This document shows, one piece after another, positions 7,371 to 13,116 of a stretch of DNA of 13,116 nucleotides (positions are counted from its first letter, which is position 1; the number at the start of each line of letters is the position of its first letter). The DNA is from Pseudomonadaceae bacterium UBA836. GTDB taxonomy: Bacteria > Pseudomonadota > Gammaproteobacteria > Pseudomonadales > Pseudomonadaceae. The stretch covers positions 1 through 13,116 of the forward strand of contig DBHE01000049.1 in assembly GCA_002296055.1 (NCBI GenBank), given 5' to 3'. A model generated the notes under the pieces. That model was not told where the DNA came from and did no database searches. It saw only the letters and a list, made by a program, of their open reading frames with translations. Both the position numbers and the translations under genes were made by a program.

Positions 7371-8411
7371 ATGTTGCAGATAGAGGCGGTAGCGGATAGT
7401 ACGGTGTTGCGGGCGGTTAGCTGGTTGCCGGAGGGGGCGGTGAGGTTGTTGGATCAGCGCCGATTGCCCGAGTTGGTAACCCAGGATTGTCGCGATGAGG
7501 TTGAGGTGCTGGCGGCCATACGTTGCGGTGTGGTGGCTGGTGCTGCGGCAATGGGCATTGCCGCAGCCTTTGGCGTTGTGCTGGCGGCTCGACAGCTGGT
7601 CACCCCTGTGCGGGACTGGTCTCAGGCGCTGGAGCCGGTCATCGCCGCCTTTGCTGCGCTCGGGCCAATGGCGGCCAATTTACACTGGACCTTGGGCATC
7701 ATGCGGCAGACCCTGACAGGGCTGGGTGCGGATGTGGATGTGCCTGCACGTCTGCTGAATGCCGCCGAGGCAATCGCTGCAGCTGATCAGGAGGCTAACA
7801 GCAGCATGGCGCGCTTTGGCTTGCAGCTGCTACGGCGGCATCATTCAGCTGAGCAGAAACTAATGCTGCTGGGTTACAGCGGCGAGCTGTCCGGCGGCGG
7901 TGGTGGCACTGCCATGGGGGTAGTGCAGGCAGCTCACCGCGCTGGGGTCTTGAAGGAGGTTCTGGTGAGCGAGGCCAGCCCCTCGCAGGCCGGCTCGCGG
8001 CTTGCGGCCTGGGAGCTTGAACGTACAGGTGTTCCGCACCTGTTGATGGCCGATAGCGCTGCCGCGCGGATCATGAAGTGCGACCCGGTGTCCTGGGTGA
8101 TCGTTGGTGCTGAGCGCATTGCTGCCAATGGTGACGTTATTACCACCCAGGGGACCTACGCGCTCGCCATTCTCGCCATGCACCACGGCTTGCGGTTTAT
8201 GGTGGTGGCCTCCACGGCTGCGTTGGACATGAGCCTTAGTGATGGCGATGCGCTGGAGCCTGAGGTATTGCATGGCGCGGCCGGTGCCAGTCAGCCGCTG
8301 GATGTCACGCCAGTGGAGCTGATTGACGCCATCGTCACTGAAAAAGGCGTGATTGAGCGGCCTGACGAGGGCAAGATCGCCAAACTCATGAGTATTCGCC
8401 GGCTGCATTGA
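7371..8411 (+). CDS. MtnA-like (methylthioribose-1-phosphate isomerase family) protein lacking the catalytic residues
   Basis: The 346-aa product has the MtnA/eIF2B-like fold throughout: [10 protein letters not shown] (24-33), GSRLAAWEL (208-216), [13 protein letters not shown] (243-255), [12 protein letters not shown] (269-280) and [21 protein letters not shown] (311-331). MtnA converts 5-methylthioribose-1-phosphate to the ribulose form in methionine salvage. Here each functional position I can align by eye has changed. RGAP is AGAA (Arg to Ala56), the Arg before NLxW is Gly98, and the catalytic Cys of HCNTGALATGG is Gly168 within [11 protein letters not shown]. The substrate-loop Gln is Ala207, the catalytic Asp of GADRI is Glu248, and Asn-Lys of VANKIG is Thr258-Thr259. 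Isomerase activity is therefore unlikely. The frame is unbroken, GAGGGGA (7357-7363) is 7 nt before the ATG, and the gene sits where pseudomonads keep mtnA. It could be a regulatory or ligand-binding protein. Its function is unknown, and automatic annotation as MtnA would probably mislead. Confidence 0.88.
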   Translation: MLQIEAVADSTVLRAVSWLPEGAVRLLDQRRLPELVTQDCRDEVEVLAAIRCGVVAGAAAMGIAAAFGVVLAARQLVTPVRDWSQALEPVIAAFAALGPMAANLHWTLGIMRQTLTGLGADVDVPARLLNAAEAIAAADQEANSSMARFGLQLLRRHHSAEQKLMLLGYSGELSGGGGGTAMGVVQAAHRAGVLKEVLVSEASPSQAGSRLAAWELERTGVPHLLMADSAAARIMKCDPVSWVIVGAERIAANGDVITTQGTYALAILAMHHGLRFMVVASTAALDMSLSDGDALEPEVLHGAAGASQPLDVTPVELIDAIVTEKGVIERPDEGKIAKLMSIRRLH

Positions 8412-8426
8412 TGCTTGTCCCTCCTT

Positions 8427-8463
8427 GCCCGCGGCGGGCGCGCTATAAGCTCCCGTCGGCGGG
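8427..8463 (+). other. Two small GC hairpins after the mtnA-like gene
   Basis: GCCCGCGGCGGGC (8427-8439) and CCCG-TCGG-CGGG (8452-8463) are short inverted repeats just after the stop at 8411. Only a broken T-rich stretch follows the second one. They may slow or end transcription from the mtnA-like gene, but they do not make a canonical terminator. Confidence 0.35.
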
Positions 8464-8470
8464 TTCTCTG

Positions 8471-8479
8471 TGGTATCCT
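8471..8479 (+). promoter_or_regulatory. Candidate extended -10 promoter of gyrA
   Basis: TGGTATCCT provides a TGN extended -10 with TATCCT at 8474-8479. No good -35 is present 17 nt upstream (TCCCGT). The placement would give a leader of about 180 nt. The identical nine bases lie upstream of rluB at 1714-1722, which gives mild support to its being a real promoter element. Other AT-rich sites closer to gyrA did not give acceptable -35/-10 pairs. Confidence 0.35.
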
Positions 8480-8667
8480 TTGGCGCTTTGATCGGGCGGA
8501 ATGCGCCCCGTTGCAGAAGCTCTTCTGCAAGGTGGGCCGATCGGCGCTTTCGCCTTTCCAATGCGCGTGTCGCAGAGGTGCTGAAAACCCGTATGTGCCG
8601 GGGGATTCAGGCCTTTGCATTGCTTTTGGCGTTATCTCAATGCCGACAATAAAAGGAATGCCGTTTC
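8480..8667 (+). promoter_or_regulatory. Long gyrA upstream leader with serial inverted repeats
   Basis: No gene is convincing here. From 8494 to 8554 four inverted repeats follow one another: GGGCG/CGCCC (8494-8508), TTGCAGAAG/CTTCTGCAA (8511-8530), the palindrome GCCGATCGGC (8536-8545) and GGCG/CGCC (8543-8554). The last two overlap by three bases and would exclude each other. The gyrA ribosome binding site AAGGA (8653-8657) stands 10 nt before the ATG. If transcription starts near 8485, this is a structured 5' leader. If it starts nearer to the gene, the repeats would be DNA sites. Confidence 0.45.
8511..8530. repeat. Near-perfect 20-bp inverted repeat upstream of gyrA
   Basis: Arms TTGCAGAAG (8511-8519) and CTTCTGCAA (8522-8530) are exact complements around CT. 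In RNA this would fold as a 7-bp stem with a 6-nt loop. As DNA it is a symmetrical dimer-type site. It has no T tract downstream. Confidence 0.7.
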
Positions 8668-11424
<2,757 letters not shown>

Positions 11425-11426
11425 TC

Positions 11427-12512
11427 GTGAGTAAGCGTCTGTTCAATTTCTGTGCTGGGCCGGCAGCGTTGCCGGAAGCGGTGTTGCAGCGGGCTCAGGC
11501 CGAGCTGCTGGACTGGCAGGGCAAGGGTCTGTCGGTCATGGAAATGAGTCACCGCAGCGACGAGTTTGTTGCCATCGCCCAGCAGGCCGAGCAGGACCTG
11601 CGCGAGTTGCTGGTTATCCCGGACAACTACAAGGTGCTGTTCCTGCAGGGTGGCGCCAGCCAGCAGTTTGCCCAGATCCCGCTGAACCTGATGCCAGAAG
11701 GCGGCAGCGCCGACTACATCGATACCGGTATCTGGTCGCGCAAGGCAATTGACGAATCATCCCGCTTTGGCAACGTCAACGTGGCGGGTAGCGCCAAGGC
11801 CTACGATTACTTTGCCATCCCCGGTCAGAACGAGTGGCAGTTGTCGGCAGACGCTGCCTACGTTCATTACTGCCCGAACGAAACCATCGGTGGCCTGGAA
11901 TTCAACTGGGTGCCGCAGACTGGTGACGTACCGCTGGTGGCGGACATGTCCTCGACCATCCTGTCGCGGCCGATTGATGTCTCACGCTTTGGCATGATCT
12001 ACGCTGGTGCCCAGAAAAACATCGGCCCGAGCGGGCTGGTGGTGGTGATTGTGCGCGAAGACCTGCTTGGCCGCGCCCGTGCCAGCTGTCCGACCATGCT
12101 TGATTACGCGGTGGCAGCGCAGAACGACTCCATGTACAACACCCCGCCGACCTTCGCCTGGTACCTGTCTGGCCTGATCTTCCAGTGGCTCAAGGAGCAG
12201 GGCGGTCTGGATGCGGTCAAGCGCATCAACGATGCCAAGCAAAAGGCGCTGTACTCGGCCATCGACGGTAGCGAGCTGTACAACAACCCGATTAACGTCG
12301 CTGACCGGTCCTGGATGAATATCCCGTTCCGCCTGGCTGACGACCGGCTGGACAAGCCGTTCCTGGCCGGTGCCGAAGAGCGCGGATTGCTCAACCTGAA
12401 AGGCCATCGCTCGGTTGGCGGCATGCGTGCCTCCATCTATAACGCAGTGCCGCAAGCCGCGGTCGACGCACTCGTGGCCTACATGGCCGAGTTTGAACAG
12501 CAGCACGGTTGA
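11427..12512 (+). CDS. serC: Phosphoserine aminotransferase SerC
   Basis: SerC is a PLP-dependent enzyme that transfers an amino group from glutamate to 3-phosphohydroxypyruvate to give phosphoserine, the second step of serine synthesis. It also acts in pyridoxal 5'-phosphate synthesis. The product is 361 aa, the family length. FNFCAGPAALP opens the protein, followed by MEMSHRSDEF and FLQGGASQQFAQIP, which are phosphate- and PLP-binding regions. The PLP Schiff-base lysine is Lys197 in YAGAQKNIGPSG. HRSVGGMRASIYNA near the C-terminus is also conserved. The start is GTG at 11427, because AGGAG (11417-11421, inside the end of gyrA) lies 5 nt upstream and the family sequence MSKRxFNFCAGP begins exactly there. 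It is 2 nt from gyrA and 5 nt from pheA, so all three are probably co-transcribed. Confidence 0.97.
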   Translation: MSKRLFNFCAGPAALPEAVLQRAQAELLDWQGKGLSVMEMSHRSDEFVAIAQQAEQDLRELLVIPDNYKVLFLQGGASQQFAQIPLNLMPEGGSADYIDTGIWSRKAIDESSRFGNVNVAGSAKAYDYFAIPGQNEWQLSADAAYVHYCPNETIGGLEFNWVPQTGDVPLVADMSSTILSRPIDVSRFGMIYAGAQKNIGPSGLVVVIVREDLLGRARASCPTMLDYAVAAQNDSMYNTPPTFAWYLSGLIFQWLKEQGGLDAVKRINDAKQKALYSAIDGSELYNNPINVADRSWMNIPFRLADDRLDKPFLAGAEERGLLNLKGHRSVGGMRASIYNAVPQAAVDALVAYMAEFEQQHG

Positions 12513-12517
12513 TATCC

Positions 12518-13116
12518 ATGTCTGATGAAGATCAGTTGAAGGCGCTGCGCAAGCGCATCGACACCATTGATGAAAAGATTCTTGACCTGATCAGTGAGCG
12601 GGCTGCCTGTGCGCAGACCGTCGCACACGTCAAGCAGAAGGCGCTGGAGCCCGGCGTCAAGCCGCTGTTCTATCGCCCCGAGCGTGAAGCCTGGGTGCTC
12701 AAGCACATCATGGAGCTGAATAAGGGGCCGCTCGACAACGAGGAAATGGCCCGCCTGTTCCGTGAAATCATGTCCGCCTGCCTGGCGCTCGAAGAGCCGC
12801 TGCGCGTGGCCTATCTGGGCCCGGAAGGTACCTTTACCCAGGCTGCGGCGCTCAAACACTTTGGTCACTCGGTGGTCAGCGTGCCGATGGCAGCTATTGA
12901 CGAGATCTTCCGGGAAGTGGCGGCCGGCGCAGTGCAGTTTGGCGTGGTGCCGGTAGAAAACTCCACCGAGGGCGCCATTAACCACACGCTGGACAGCTTC
13001 CTTGAGCATGACCTGGTGATCTGTGGCGAAGTCGAGCTGCGTATCCACCATCATTTGCTGGTCGGTGAAAACACCAAGACCGACAAGATCTCCCGCGTGT
13101 ATTCCCACGCCCAGTC
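12518..13116 (+). CDS. pheA: Bifunctional chorismate mutase/prephenate dehydratase (P-protein), 3' partial
   Basis: PheA converts chorismate to prephenate and then to phenylpyruvate for phenylalanine synthesis. The frame runs open from ATG 12518 to the window end, with 199 complete codons visible. Residues about 1-90 form an AroQ-type chorismate mutase. Arg11, Arg28 and Lys39 (LRKRIDTID, SERAACAQ, VKQ) fall at the same numbers as the catalytic residues of the E. coli P-protein. The prephenate dehydratase domain begins at about 95 with VAYLGPEGTFTQAAA and includes PVENSTEGAINHTLD (Asn148-Ser149-Thr150). The catalytic TRF motif and the ACT regulatory domain expected downstream lie outside the window. 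No clear Shine-Dalgarno sequence precedes the ATG, which lies 5 nt after serC, so translational coupling is likely. Confidence 0.95.
   Translation, partial: MSDEDQLKALRKRIDTIDEKILDLISERAACAQTVAHVKQKALEPGVKPLFYRPEREAWVLKHIMELNKGPLDNEEMARLFREIMSACLALEEPLRVAYLGPEGTFTQAAALKHFGHSVVSVPMAAIDEIFREVAAGAVQFGVVPVENSTEGAINHTLDSFLEHDLVICGEVELRIHHHLLVGENTKTDKISRVYSHAQ

Noticed and set aside
7371..8411. mtnA-like gene as a pseudogene
   Set aside because: No stop or frameshift is present, the full length is kept, framework motifs are strongly conserved, and the ribosome binding site is good. Substitutions cluster at functional sites instead of being random.
12479..13108. A 209-codon minus-strand frame at the window end
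   Set aside because: It is antisense to pheA, whose chorismate mutase and prephenate dehydratase motifs read clearly on the plus strand.

Overview
The window is a GC-rich, densely packed stretch of gammaproteobacterial core chromosome. Protein sequences and gene order point to the Pseudomonas lineage: mtaD-ubiG-mupP-yciK stands next to mtnA-gyrA-serC-pheA, and the GyrA has the acidic insert typical of pseudomonads. A relative such as Halopseudomonas is possible, but the window alone cannot fix the genus. There are no tRNAs, rRNAs, CRISPR arrays, insertion sequences or phage genes.

Layout. (1) Positions 2-1691, plus strand: scpA (5' end outside the window) and scpB, overlapping by 20 nt. They encode the kleisin and winged-helix partners of the SMC chromosome-organising complex. 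(2) 1761-2657, plus: rluB, a 23S rRNA pseudouridine synthase. It ends at a strong symmetrical terminator (2667-2696) that also serves the convergent gene. (3) 2706-3626, minus: a diguanylate cyclase with a GGEEF active site and an intact RxxD product-inhibition site, preceded by an AT-rich promoter region. (4) 3809-7259, minus: a tight operon mtaD-ubiG-mupP-yciK with overlaps of 11, 1 and 8 nt, closed by its own terminator (3747-3789). It joins 5'-methylthioadenosine/S-adenosylhomocysteine deamination, ubiquinone O-methylation, peptidoglycan recycling and a short-chain dehydrogenase. (5) 7371-8411, plus, divergent from mtaD: an intact gene at the usual mtnA position. (6) 8412-8667: the gyrA promoter and a long leader rich in inverted repeats. 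(7) 8668 to the window end, plus: gyrA, serC (GTG start 2 nt after gyrA) and pheA (3' end outside the window).

The most unusual object is the mtnA-position gene. Its protein clearly has the MtnA/eIF2B-like fold, with many family landmarks kept. Yet every catalytic or substrate-binding residue I can place from the family is replaced: the catalytic Cys is Gly168, the catalytic Asp is Glu248, the Arg of RGAP is Ala56, the Asn-Lys pair is Thr-Thr, and the Gln of the substrate loop is Ala207. The frame is open, the ribosome binding site is good and the position is conserved. It therefore looks like a retained pseudoenzyme or a protein with a new function, not a decaying gene. The divergent mtaD, which feeds the same methionine-salvage route, keeps all its metal ligands.
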